Origin: Ciona savignyi
Lineage: Eukaryota > Chordata > Ascidiacea > Phlebobranchia > Cionidae
Reading direction: 5' to 3'
Length of the DNA: 64,000 bases
Assembly (NCBI GenBank): GCA_000149265.1
Contig: CH003361.1
Span: 109,731 to 173,730, forward strand
Both the position numbers and the translations under genes were made by a program. How positions within the stretch are numbered: the first letter of the stretch is position 1; every line of letters begins with the position of its first letter. Shown one piece after another: positions 26,201 to 35,670 of this stretch. The notes beneath the pieces are model-generated. The model was given only the letters and a program-made list of their open reading frames with translations, had not been told where the DNA came from and ran no database searches.

Positions 26201-29200
26201 GCAACGCCAGCTGCTCAAATCGTAACGTCCAGTTCGATTTAGCGAGATTTCGGCACAACCTCTCTTCCATGGGAGGAAGTTTGCTAAGGAAAAGGGGAGC
26301 AAACCAAAATGTTCACGTAAGTCTTAAATTACTTGTGTTATTAACGGTGATTTACTTTATTTTGTCAGGTAGTTTGCAATGCTTTATCATTAGGTTTTGA
26401 CCACTGGTTACATCCATGAGGTTAGATATTAGCCCACACTTATCAAGTAAGCGACACATTAACAGCAAATGCTACACTTTAGAGTTAGACAATAAACTCA
26501 CTGATCAATTTATCGTAGTATGTACGTGTGCAACCATCTATCCCGACTTATTTAACCTTAATATCTTATTTAATTTTACTTTTTATATTTATTCATAGAT
26601 TTCGAGGTCGGCGACAGCGTCGTTGGAAAGTCTGTGGCTTAACGATGATCAAAGAAGTGAAATAAGAGCCCGTCAAGGTGAAGGAGCAGCAATAGCTGTG
26701 GAGATTTACAGACTAATGCAATGGTTTGCAGAAGTCGGCGACGAACTTTACGTAAGTGCAATGAGTATAGTTTCAACATCAATTTATAGTTTTCGGCATC
26801 AACACTATCCTATTCATAGCTTACCAATTTAATTGCCAATCGAAAACAACCTTAATTTAAATATCCACTGTGCTATTATGGTCGCAACCAATAAGTTTTA
26901 TATGTTAAGCAATTTGCATTCCAACATAATTTAAACTATTTGTGTGTTACCTTACAGGGAAAACCGAAAACTTGTATGAGGGGTGTCTCAACTGAAACAG
27001 GTGCTACCAGTGAACGGGTAAGATATTTTCAGATTTAATTATTTATACTAACAAGCCGAGAACTGACAGGATTTTTGATAACTAGATGGTTTGCAACCCA
27101 AGTCACGTGACGCAAGAATGTATGCAATCGTTAGAGGCTTCAACGAGATCTCTGCTTCGCTCCATTCTTGGACTACGTTACCCGACATCGCCGAAAGTAA
27201 GTATCTTACGGAATTAAATTCGTTCAGAATTCATTTAAAATGGACTGGTTTCTCCGAAAGCTTTAACATTTTGGTTGTCTAAAAATTACTTTCTTAGTTC
27301 AGATACTGACTGACCTTCTGCAAGGAAAAAAATGCATAAATCCATGACAGAAATAAAACCGAGAGTTGTAAATGGGATGAATGTCTGCTTATTTATTACA
27401 GTTGTTTCCAGAGCATTTCTTGGCACATAAACCGTATTTAAAAAAACACTTAAAATTTACGTGTAACGTATTAAATAAACCTAGTGCCGTGACGGACCAA
27501 ATTTGTGGGTTTAATGTGTAAATATACATTATTTTAACAATTATCGTGTATTCCGTGCTGCCATTTTTATCTGCAAATAAACGAATATGGTGTCATACAA
27601 TAACATGTGCTTCCAATAGGTAATGGAAGAAATACTACGTTGTAAATTTGCAGAAGCACACCAAACTAAAGTGTGGCGTCCCACCAAATCTTATTGCGCA
27701 ATTTTCGACGACAGAATGCTACGTCATCTCATGACGTGGTTTGAGTATCAGTGACACTTGATCGAAATACATCGATACTAACCCACTTGTTACCTAAAAC
27801 ATCTTCTTCCTAAAATATCCATTTTACTTGATTTGTTATTTTTAAAGTTTTTTTTAATTCTAGTGTTTTTGGTAAACTACTGTGACAATTTTTAGTTTTT
27901 AGAATCGATTTATGTTTTTAAATATTTTAGGTGTTGTTCGCATTTTATGAAACGTTCTTTTTTAATATATAATCTGCATTATGTCCAATTTTTTGATTTA
28001 TTTAGTTTAAATGTCCTTTTATATGTGCGACAAGGTAATAAAGGACGACCAATGCTAATAAAAAATAATGCTCTAAAATCTTTGTACTAAAATTCAGATA
28101 CAATATATAAGCAAATCCTATATAGTAAATATTTTCGTTATCTTAAGTATATGACAAGCCAAGCCGAGTGTCAGGATCATTTGACACCGGAAACAAAATA
28201 TCGTTTGATAAAAGTGATTGAGCGGACAACGACACCAACCCATATACAGCCAAAATATACAGACAGCCAAAAAAACTGACCAAGCGAAAAAAAAACTGAC
28301 CAAGGGTAAAAATCGCTGAAGAAAATTTTACATGGTATTGTAAGCAATAGTTTCTTTACATGCTATAATAAAATAGAGAACTTCTCACTGGTATAGATTG
28401 TGTGTTCTATTTCCTGTGGCACGGAAGATTTGGTCCAGATATTCCATTTCCTGCAAGACTTCGGCATCGAAGTTTGCAAGAATATCTTTTCCATAAACTT
28501 CCTTCATCTGACAGAAGGTATAGCTCGAGTTTGGCCTTTCCCTGTAAATTGTGGGTGATATTAATTAAAAAATGGTAAAACGGCAAACTACAGTATAGTC
28601 GAAACACGTCAGCTACATATACATGACATAACATTGAAAAACTAAAAGACTTGGGCGTTGAAACTAACAAAGAACAAGAAAATCGCAGACACCGCTTGAT
28701 TAGATAAAATATAATTCGGTGTTATATTACATGATAAAGTATAAAAATAAAACTACAAAGTGCAAACAATACATGCTTCAGGTTGAGGCATTTACGTACG
28801 ATTCGTAACAAGACGGTGGGAAGGGTAGCATTGCAGGTGGTCGTAAGACGCATTTGTGGTGCAGTGTACCGCGGAAAAACTGGAATCCAACCAGAGAAAA
28901 CATGGAGAATCCTAGTAGACTGAGTAACATGGCGTCTTTTAATGCTTTCGTTGATGCTACCAATGCAGAGACAATCATGCGAAGACCTGCGACACATAAT
29001 CCTTATTTGATTTGCACAATGCGAATGTTACGTACATTCTTGCGTCACTTAACATGTTGTCAGCCTAATATGCTGTTGTAGCACATTCTGTAACCTGCCT
29101 TTATAAGGGTCGAAAGAGTTGGCATTATAAAATATCAAATCTGTACCCTTTGTGCAGCGCACTAAATCCGTTTATACGATCCTCCGCAAAAATTGTGCTA

Positions 29201-32200
29201 GATTTATGTTACGCTGAAGTGGTATAACTGCCCATTTTATAAGTAACGGTAAATATCTATTACCAGTTCACCACGGCAAATACACTACGCCACCAACGTA
29301 GATCAACAATATTTGCACTTGCAGTATATGTCAACGCTTATCATTTGCCGCTATATTTTACCACCTTTTTCTTTCCGATACTCATGCGCTTCCACATAAA
29401 TACAATTCGCAATGAAACATATCGTGTTGCTCGAATTTGATCGTTCTTACCTGGAATAACTGACACGGTTTTAAATACTCTGAGCACTCGGATTGCTCGT
29501 AAGAAAGTCAGACTGCTGATTTTGGATGAATCGCTCGAAGAAGTTTGGGAGATTATCACCAGTATGTAACTATTCGAAAACAAAACATCAAGTGTGTAAT
29601 ATAAGCAAGATGGTACATGGAATAAAAATTACAAAAATGAAATTTAAATATATATATAGCAAATAAATATTTAAACATTTTCCATCTCCTATTTTTGCTC
29701 AAAAATCGCACAATGAAGGAAAACATTATTTCATTGATATATATGGAATACATATCACAGTGTTATTAAAATGTCAGGCAAAAACTATAATTAAACAGCC
29801 AGGCGACGAAAATTAAGAAAGGTCATCCTATACTTAACGTCCAAAGAAGTTCAATGTTTATTACTGACTGCCATTAATTAGTCTTGTGCGAATTTTCGTC
29901 TTTTAATATGCACAACACTGCATATTACTTACGCTGCCAAAATCACAATGAAATCAAGCCAGTTCCAAGGGTCTCTGAGGTAACTGAATCTATGGAGAGC
30001 AAATCCCCTGCCAACTATCTTCACTGTGGCTTCGATGGTGTAGATTGCAGTAAATATATGCCTGTATAATGTACACTTATATACAGAAATTAGGAATTAC
30101 GGCAAGATTTACAGCAGCCAAAACGCGGAACACGTTACTGATTTGATTGCCATCCTGACCACAAAATGTTATTTCCCTGAGTATAACACTGATCGGACTT
30201 TGATTTAATCACAGCAGCACATACTGCCTCTACCAAATTAATTCAAATGGATCACCCATGTAAGTATAACCAATTTAGGACAAACGGTTGCTATTCTTAT
30301 TCCAGTAATTATTAATTTGAAATTATGTTATAAAAATCAACCTCTGGGATTTGAATTTAGGGATCAATGGATAATAATGTTTACTCTCTAACAGTCAATA
30401 AAAAAACATGTTTGCCATATTTTGTCGATTAAGAGAAGCATCAACGTTGGTTTTGCGCAACTGCCACTTATTTTTATTGCTATAATTCAACCATATCTAT
30501 ACGGATAAATATTTTACATAAAATGCCAACACATAAGATCATAAGGCATTGCCTAAAAAGAAAAAGATAAATTAAAAATTGTTTAAATATTTCAGTTTTA
30601 ATCAAAAAATTAAAAAACACCTGTGATTCTAAAAATTTATTAATTGTACCAGAATAAATGTTCCTTGTTTTGTAAAAATGCAAAATCAAAAACTTACTCG
30701 ACGTATCTTTCGGACCATTGGGGTTTATCGTTTCCTGTTATCATCATGACCAAGCAATTTAACAATATTGTGACGATCACAAGGCCATTAAAATACGTGT
30801 AACTAAGTTAAGAAATTAACTATGAAATACTTCCTAACAGTGCTTTGCTATTACTATCCCATAGCAATGTTTAAAATAGGTGGAATATCTTTTATTTCTC
30901 AAACGTACATTTTTACAGAATACACCAGGCAGGCTTAATAAAACGAAATATTAGTATATGCTGTCCAAACAAATCATAAAATCCTTATAACACTTCTCTC
31001 ATTTTGAAATATTTCGTATAAATGCTGCTTTACTCTATTATTAAAAGAAACATATATTTACAGTAAAATTCCGAAACGTCTTAAAATAAAAAGTGTAATA
31101 TTGACTTTGTAATTTTTTTCTGGCTATCATAAAAATTCATGCATTGTGCTAAAAAGGATATTTGTTGACGAGTATGTTAATAAACCGCTGCCGGATTTTG
31201 CTATCTTTGCCGAAAAGAAACAAAGATTTTTCTTTGCTAAATCGAAAGATGAGACGGTTTTCGTTGAGAACAAGAAAAGTCTGAAAGGTAAATAGCATTA
31301 ATCGGTCAAGCCAACTAACCGTCCAGCACGTAATCTTGTGGCTATAACTAGGACAGGATACTTATTTAGTATTTTTTAATGTTGGATATATTTTTAATTT
31401 TCTATTTTAATACTAGATTAAGGCAACAGCCGTTAATTATTCGACTTAGAAAACAATTGTACAAAAAAGCTAGACATTATATTTGGTATTATCAATAATG
31501 TTATAGAATTCGGATTGGGGCTGTATATATATATATAATCAGTATGGAAATAAATAATATTAAAAATACAGATAAGTTGAAATATTTGGACCAAATATTG
31601 CGTTGATTATTTAATATTGCGTCAGTTTTTTGGCGAATGCGGTTATTGGTGATTTGCCTTTTTAAAACTATTTACTTGATTAAGTCAGGTACGGCTACAT
31701 TAAGAGGTGGCAAGTGCGAATATAAATTATCTTCACACTCCAAGGTATCTCATGTAAGACAAGATTAAACCGCAATAAAAGATGACATTCGCATTTTGAT
31801 GAACCCACCATTATGCAGGGTTTATGTAAAGAAAAAAATGTTATTTAGGTGTAGGCCTAATAGTTTTTTCTAGGTAGTATAGTTGTTCGATACGACAAGT
31901 TAAATTCGGTTTAGCTTTGTGCTCAGACAACACCGTTAAACCTATGATCAATTTTATCGCCGAAACACTTCAGTCGAGTAATCGATATAAAACTTTCTAA
32001 AGAGGAGAAACTAAAGATTTTATCTTTTAAGTTTAAACTTTTAGCCAATGGGCTATCCGGATATATTAAAACATTAGACTTGTTTATAGATTCTAGCAAA
32101 CTATTATACATATAAGATATATACATCTCCTGTGTCTGTTTGTCGCCTTATGTTCGGCAGTGGAGTCGAAAAGCTTGCTGGTGTATTAAAGCGGACTTTT

Positions 32201-33671
32201 TAGGGCGTTTCATTTATCGGACAACGTTTGTTTGGATTACTGCGATCTACTAAAATTAAAATATAGTATTTTTCTTATACAACACACTGGACGATATGAG
32301 CGCGAAGTAATCTGGCCGTTGACCGTGTGTTAACGCGCCTTGCTTTTTCTCATCCACGAGGATAAACATATATAGCCCAGCCTGAATAACAATGAAGTAT
32401 GCGGTGCCAAACTATCGCGCTCGCAATTCGCAAGAAACCAACCAGCTTTATTCATGAATTATGCATTGCGAGATTGAGAATGCCTAAAGCAATACTACGT
32501 TGTTCAGAAATTAATTTTTTATCGCAGGTGTGTCCTCGTAAACTTGTTTAAAAGATAATAAAATATCGCATACAATATACGTAGCTGAGTCTAATGGCTT
32601 TTGAATGGTGTCAAAGCAATTTATTTTATACCGTGTCAAAACATACAAGCAAACATTTTCGAACAAAGCTCACAGCAAATTGCAGAGCGCACATTATACA
32701 TATCGTTTAATTATTATTCTATCTAACCATTTTTTGTTTTTTAACCACACTCAATTATGTTGGTTAACTTGAAAGTTCAAAATAATTCAAAGTAAAACCT
32801 TTTTGTCTTTGTAAAATGGGTCCGGGTCTTCAATAGGTTCTAACAACTTTTCAGGTGACTTTGAATATCCAATAGTCAAGCGTCTTTGTTGCTTTAATCG
32901 AGCCAACGGGGCATTCTGATAATATTGTTTTAGCTATAGTAGGCTATGCATAAAAATTAAACTCTATTTTAACAAGTCAGACGGGGAAAACTAAAGATAG
33001 GAAAAGAGGTAAGTAGGGCAGGAGGGAATTGTACATTCATACACTCACAGGAAAATTTGAGCGTTAGGCTTGCTGTTAGGACTAGAGTTAGAATTAGGAT
33101 AGTTTTGGGTTAAGGTGTTTAACTGGCCTAAAGGGAAGGGTTAAAATTAGTTTTCATAGTTATAGTGAAGACTTATCCCCCCTTTCCATTATTTTAGTGT
33201 TGCCCGTCAGACGTTCTTTATGGGTTCATTAGTTCGGTGATCAAATATCGATCTACTGCAATCGAGTTCAAATAAGAAACAGGTTAGTAAAATATGCGGT
33301 AAAATACCGGATGCTGGTATATTGGGTGGTTTATTCGTACCCTCGTGGGAGGAGTTATTCATGTTAATATAATACACACGTGACCACAGTCCATGACAAT
33401 AAAATATGCCAGTGACCTATTGCAAAAGATATTACAAGTTGGTTTACACATTAGACACGTGTCAGAGTCTACTCTTCGTTTATTGTCATACTAAACCACG
33501 CTCGTGGACCAGTATCAATTCTATATTTTGCTCGCCGCTGTTTAGTCAAATACTTTAAATTAGTACAAGTATCTAATAATAGAAACAATTTACTTTGTGG
33601 TGACCATTTCGTTCAAATTCAGTATTCTCTTTTTTTTCGACGTGCAGTTTTCTGCCTCTAATCATCGCCAT
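5136..33671 (-). CDS. Nav: Voltage-gated sodium channel alpha subunit, complete, 32 coding exons
   Basis: This is the pore-forming subunit of a four-domain sodium channel in the plasma membrane. All 32 exons join in phase: 5,931 bases, 1,976 residues, the usual Nav size. Each domain has S1-S6, an Arg/Lys-rich S4 and a P-loop. The filter residues are Asp (about 476, LQDNW), Glu (790, CGEW), Lys (1283, FKGW) and Ala (1585, SAGW). This DEKA ring marks Na+ selectivity and excludes calcium channels and NALCN (EEEE/EEKE-type rings). The I-II linker is short (roughly 80 residues), the III-IV gate reads LFL, and the tail has an EF-hand. The start is the ATG at 33671 in aaaATGG context, joined at phase 0 to the [12 protein letters not shown] exon; this first exon is the least certain. 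Two opposite-strand genes sit in its introns. Which tunicate Nav paralogue this is cannot be told here. Exons are listed in the following entries. Confidence 0.95.
8988..11778 (-). CDS. Nav: Nav exons 21-26: domain III S2-S6, III-IV linker, start of domain IV
   Basis: Exons: 11778-11605 (S2-S3, [32 protein letters not shown]), 11131-10988 (S4, [21 protein letters not shown]), 10713-10538 (S5, [17 protein letters not shown]), 10042-9883 (outer loop with a NIT sequon and [14 protein letters not shown]), 9631-9398 (pore [17 protein letters not shown]6, and the gate region TELFLTD), 9183-8988 ([12 protein letters not shown], then domain IV S1). The III-IV linker is otherwise well conserved but carries LFL in place of IFM. 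Confidence 0.95.
11855..11965 (+). repeat. SINE fragment in a Nav intron
   Basis: GGTTGTGTCCTTGG followed by AAGGCACTGAGC and a CATACAACACAAT block matches the middle of the tRNA-like SINE. Both ends are missing. Confidence 0.5.
12029..14443 (-). CDS. Nav: Nav exons 16-20: domain II pore and S6, II-III linker, start of domain III S1
   Basis: Exons: 14443-14255 (pore, [16 protein letters not shown], and start of S6), 14089-13967 ([13 protein letters not shown]), 13158-12994, 12714-12514, 12235-12029 (ends [19 protein letters not shown], domain III S1). The three linker exons are Ser/Thr/Asn-rich, with an acidic stretch around [12 protein letters not shown] and a Cys-containing region near the end. 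No element resembling the vertebrate ankyrin-G binding motif is apparent. All five junctions are phase 0. A hAT-type element lies in the 13159-13966 intron, and the 12236-12513 intron holds an inverted SINE tail. Confidence 0.93.
12418..12492 (-). repeat. Inverted SINE 3' tail directly downstream of Nav exon 19
   Basis: Read on the minus strand it runs TTGCCCGTGTGTTAACGCCC, then a TTTACGGGGATAAACATGAA block and TATCCTAT-like end, which is the 3' part of the window's SINE family. It begins about 20 bases from the exon 19 donor (12513). Confidence 0.65.
13222..13424. mobile_element. Short non-autonomous hAT-type element with 8-bp target duplication
   Basis: The element is 13230-13416 (187 bp). 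It is flanked on both sides by CTGTGACA, a perfect 8-bp target-site duplication as made by hAT transposases. Its ends are imperfect inverted repeats, TAGGCATGGGCAAC on the left and, reversed, CAGAGGTGGGCAAC on the right. The left end continues into CGGCCCGCGGGCCGT, a block common next to hAT ends in animals. It has no open reading frame and sits in the Nav intron between exons 17 and 18. Confidence 0.82.
14201..14232. repeat. (AT)n microsatellite
   Basis: About 16 AT units lie 20-odd bases beyond the 3' end of Nav exon 16, in the intron between exons 16 and 17. Confidence 0.9.
14757..19710 (+). CDS. DCST1: DCST1/DCST2-like (DC-STAMP domain) membrane protein with C4C4 RING, nested in a Nav intron
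   Basis: Twelve exons keep phase: 14757-14956, 15082-15369, 15428-15554, 15611-15697, 15965-16171, 16538-16737, 17150-17296, 17518-17817, 18270-18642, 18821-18981, 19223-19410, 19463-19710; 841 residues. The family comprises sperm membrane proteins needed for fertilisation (SPE-42/SPE-49 in worm, Sneaky in fly, DCST1/2 in vertebrates); whether this gene acts in sperm is inference. About five or six membrane segments are visible, for example [14 protein letters not shown] and [19 protein letters not shown]. The signature [11 protein letters not shown] marks the DC-STAMP domain, and [11 protein letters not shown] fits the extracellular Cys region. A C4C4 RING follows (CHVC, SC, GC, CVEC, CLLC). 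A long Ser- and acid-rich tail makes it longer than human DCST1 (about 700). The start is the first ATG in the open frame. DCST1 versus DCST2 is not resolved. The whole gene lies inside Nav intron 14444-20333, antiparallel. Confidence 0.9.
19854..19859 (+). terminator. ATTAAA poly(A) signal of the DCST-like gene
   Basis: ATTAAA, the common variant signal, lies 144 bases after the stop codon at 19710 and well before the next sodium channel exon at 20334, so the nested transcript can end inside the host intron. Confidence 0.4.
20334..25068 (-). CDS. Nav: Nav exons 9-15: domain I pore and S6, I-II linker, domain II S1-S5
   Basis: Exons: 25068-24760 (outer loop, ending RLCGNISGT), 24428-24271 (domain I pore, [14 protein letters not shown]), 23119-22974 (S6, [20 protein letters not shown]), 22318-22188 (I-II linker, basic), 21555-21372 (domain II S1, [10 protein letters not shown]), 21137-20949 (S2-S4, [17 protein letters not shown] and LRTFRLIRL), 20510-20334 (S4-S5, [16 protein letters not shown]). 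The I-II linker has roughly 80 residues, far less than the several hundred typical of vertebrate neuronal Nav, so the kinase-site cluster of that linker has no counterpart here. Every junction keeps phase. Confidence 0.94.
21820..21985 (+). repeat. Decayed SINE copy in a Nav intron
   Basis: Shared blocks remain (GGCACTTAGCGGACAT, GATTAATGGGTTAAAC, AATCTCACGATTGC) but the sequence is heavily diverged. Confidence 0.4.
25925..25931 (+). promoter_or_regulatory. Possible TATA box of the nested secreted-protein gene
   Basis: TATATAA lies about 210 bases upstream of the ATG at 26140, on the same strand and inside the host intron. The spacing would give a 5' untranslated region near 180 bases. It is a plain sequence match in AT-rich DNA. 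Confidence 0.3.
26140..27754 (+). CDS. Small secreted Cys-containing protein, five exons, nested in a Nav intron
   Basis: Exons: 26140-26316, 26599-26751, 26958-27017, 27086-27196, 27620-27754; 636 bases, 211 residues. All four introns are phase 0 with good borders (gtaagt or gtaaga donors). Residues 1-23 form a clear signal peptide (Lys4, hydrophobic core [11 protein letters not shown], small residues before a likely cut near Ala23). The mature part has six Cys (25, 116, 133, 142, 175, 193), a sequon at Asn40 and a basic RKR at 50-52 that could be a processing site. It looks mainly helical (for example [17 protein letters not shown]). I recognise no domain. A 180-220 residue secreted helical protein with five exons and all phase-0 introns matches the gene plan of helical cytokines, but that is inference and not homology. 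It lies in Nav intron 25069-28388, on the opposite strand. Confidence 0.72.
28037..28042 (+). terminator. AATAAA poly(A) signal for the nested secreted-protein gene
   Basis: AATAAA lies 283 bases after the TGA at 27754 and before sodium channel exon 8 (28389). It is the first good signal on this strand after the stop. Confidence 0.45.
28389..33671 (-). CDS. Nav: Nav exons 1-8: N terminus, domain I S1-S5 and start of the domain I outer loop
   Basis: Exons in transcript order: 33671-33594, 32915-32799, 31280-31162, 30796-30698, 30061-29933, 29569-29451, 28986-28800, 28541-28389. Exon 2 ends in [15 protein letters not shown] and exon 3 begins [14 protein letters not shown], both classic Nav N-terminal blocks. 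Exon 4 is S1 ([15 protein letters not shown]), exon 5 S2-S3 ([14 protein letters not shown]), exon 6 S4 ([18 protein letters not shown]), exon 7 S4-S5 linker and S5 ([18 protein letters not shown]). Exon 8 is an extra 50-residue piece of the extracellular S5-pore loop; it matches no Nav I know but is in phase at both ends. The intron between exons 3 and 4 is AT-AC. Exon 1 ([13 protein letters not shown]) is assigned from its ATG context, gtaaat donor and phase only. Confidence 0.9.
30797..31161 (-). other. AT-AC, U12-type intron of the sodium channel gene
   Basis: Read on the minus strand, the intron starts ATATCCTTTTT, a match to the minor-spliceosome 5' site. It contains TTTCTTAAC about 12 bases before its end, close to the U12 branch consensus TTCCTTAAC, and ends in AC. 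No GT-AG pair keeps the frame here. The AT-AC choice joins ILVN to [14 protein letters not shown], aligning without a gap to Nav domain I S1. Confidence 0.85.
32279..32372 (+). repeat. SINE 3' half in a Nav intron
   Basis: CAACACACTGGACGATATG, then AAGTAATCTGGCCGTTGACC and GAGGATAAACATATA match the 3' half of the SINE family. It lies between Nav exons 2 and 3. Confidence 0.6.
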
Positions 33672-35670
33672 TTTGAACTATGCTCTATCTTTGACGGAAT
33701 CTGCAGCTAATCCTTTAAATTTTAAGTTCCCGCGACAGTTGATTGGCGTGTCACGATTGTTCGGAATATTAAAATCTTTATCGTAATTCCGTTGATGCCA
33801 TCTTGGTCAAAAATTAAAGATTGCAATAAATTTGATAAAAACAATCATGCCCTCAATAGTAATAATTTCTGCAACAAAAATGGGTTGGTGAAATCCGGCT
33901 AAAATAGGTTCAGAGTAAAATGCATCACGATACAACCGCAACGTGAAGCAAACCACTTATATGGATCCGCAACACATGCGAACAACTATTATTACGAGCT
34001 CGTTGAGCGACATAGAAATGCAAGGGTATAAAAAATTTATGCGCAAAACATTCCGCCAAGCTGAAACAAATACTCAGGAAAGAGCAATAGCGCAAAAGGC
34101 GAATTATCTCAAAACCACTTTTCTATCGACCTTAACATTTGGTTAAATCATTCTTCCTACACCTATTGAACGAGCCATTGATTGAATATACAGGAAGCAC
34201 GCGTAGTGCCCTATGTGGTCACCGGTGGCTATCTTTACTAAATCTAGTTGTCCTTCGGGAAATAAAGGGAGATATTGCCGCCAGGAAAGCCGTGGATTTT
34301 TAACCAATTGGTTGGTGCCAAGTACGGCGTGAGATTACGACAAGGACTATGCGAGCGAGTGGCGTTTTTGACAAGGAACATTTACCATATAATAGAGTTA
34401 TAAAAAAATTATCACTATTGAAACATTCTAAAAATTAAATCGATTTCAATATCAATTAGTCTAAATCAGAAAACGATGTTGTTAGCATTGGCTATCCAGC
34501 AATTGAATGCAACATCTGGAAACTGCTGAGAAAATTTATACTTATATATCTAACATTTCCTAAAATATACACTTAAAATATTGTCAGCTTTGTCAAATAT
34601 TTCTTGCCTTATGTTATTGTTGGCATAACCTACTATAATATGAGAGTATGGGCCTGTGCCGTTTCCTTTTTACAGACTAACATAATCGATTTGAAAGTAT
34701 TGCTATTAAATTTAAGAAACAAATCTTCCTGTTATTCTCACGTATAATCCACGCTTAACATCTCCGTAAGAGAAGTGCAGATTGCGTGCCATATCGGGTG
34801 TCGGATAAAAAGAGAAAGGTAGAGTTTACCACTTGAAGCTTAAATATTTCATGTCTGCTTACATGTTTGTAGCTATTTTCTACGTAGAGTCTCCAAGAAG
34901 CTAAAACTACACTACACGCAATTCAAATTCGCCGCTTTAAACAAACATCTTGAATCTGTATTTTTAACACAAAAAAATGAAAGGGAAACTTTGTACAATA
35001 TTTTTGCCCGCCAAAGTTGTAGTGTTCGCATTTTGTACTGCGAATTATTGTTCTTTTTATTATAAATTTTGTAGCCACGACACCGCATTTCGTGACAACT
35101 AACATATAGCGCTGTGGAACGTTTGTGTGTGTTTACACATTATCAACCGTTGTCTTTAATCTTCCATTGTACAATCACCATTGTTATTTCTTGCAATCTT
35201 TTTAATTAATCATCACTCATGTAATGTTTTTTTTAATGTTTTTAAAATGCACACTTACCACTATAATCATTAAATCAGCGCAATGTCTGCCAAAATTCAA
35301 CGATACTTGTTCGTATTCTGTTGTCTCATGGCTGGATATGAAACAACAACACCTCGCACCAATTAACCAGCTGTGCTACAAACTTGGAATTTGGATCTAT
35401 CATCGGCAGATAACATTCCACTTGCATCTATACTACTCTCGCATATATCGTACCACGCGCCAAAAAAGAGGAAATACTTCGGAAGATGATAAATGCATCT
35501 ACATTCACGCATAAAATAAAATGCTAAACGTGTTATCTTCTGTTATATTTCTGAGGCAGTGTTACCAAAATTTAATTAAAAGATTAAAATATGTGAAATT
35601 AAAATGTTCAACTTATTTCTATACATCATACAAAAAAGAAATTGAAATGAAGCTGGAATATATGTATAGT
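33672..35670. other. Upstream region of the sodium channel gene
   Basis: Two kilobases separate the Nav start codon from the 3' end of the next minus-strand gene. A plus-strand frame at 33961-34146 (61 residues, MDPQHMRTTIITSS at its start) is open, but nothing else supports it as a gene. No repeat or RNA gene is evident. The promoter and any 5' untranslated exon of Nav should lie here. Confidence 0.5.

Noticed and set aside
5136..33671. Calcium channel or NALCN identity for the four-domain channel
   Set aside because: The four filter residues read D, E, K, A, and the III-IV linker and tail match Nav; calcium channels have EEEE-type rings and NALCN has EEKE/EKEE.
33961..34146. 61-codon plus-strand frame just upstream of the sodium channel start
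   Set aside because: It is open from ATG to TAA but shows no domain, splice signal or poly(A) support, so it is mentioned only as part of the spacer.
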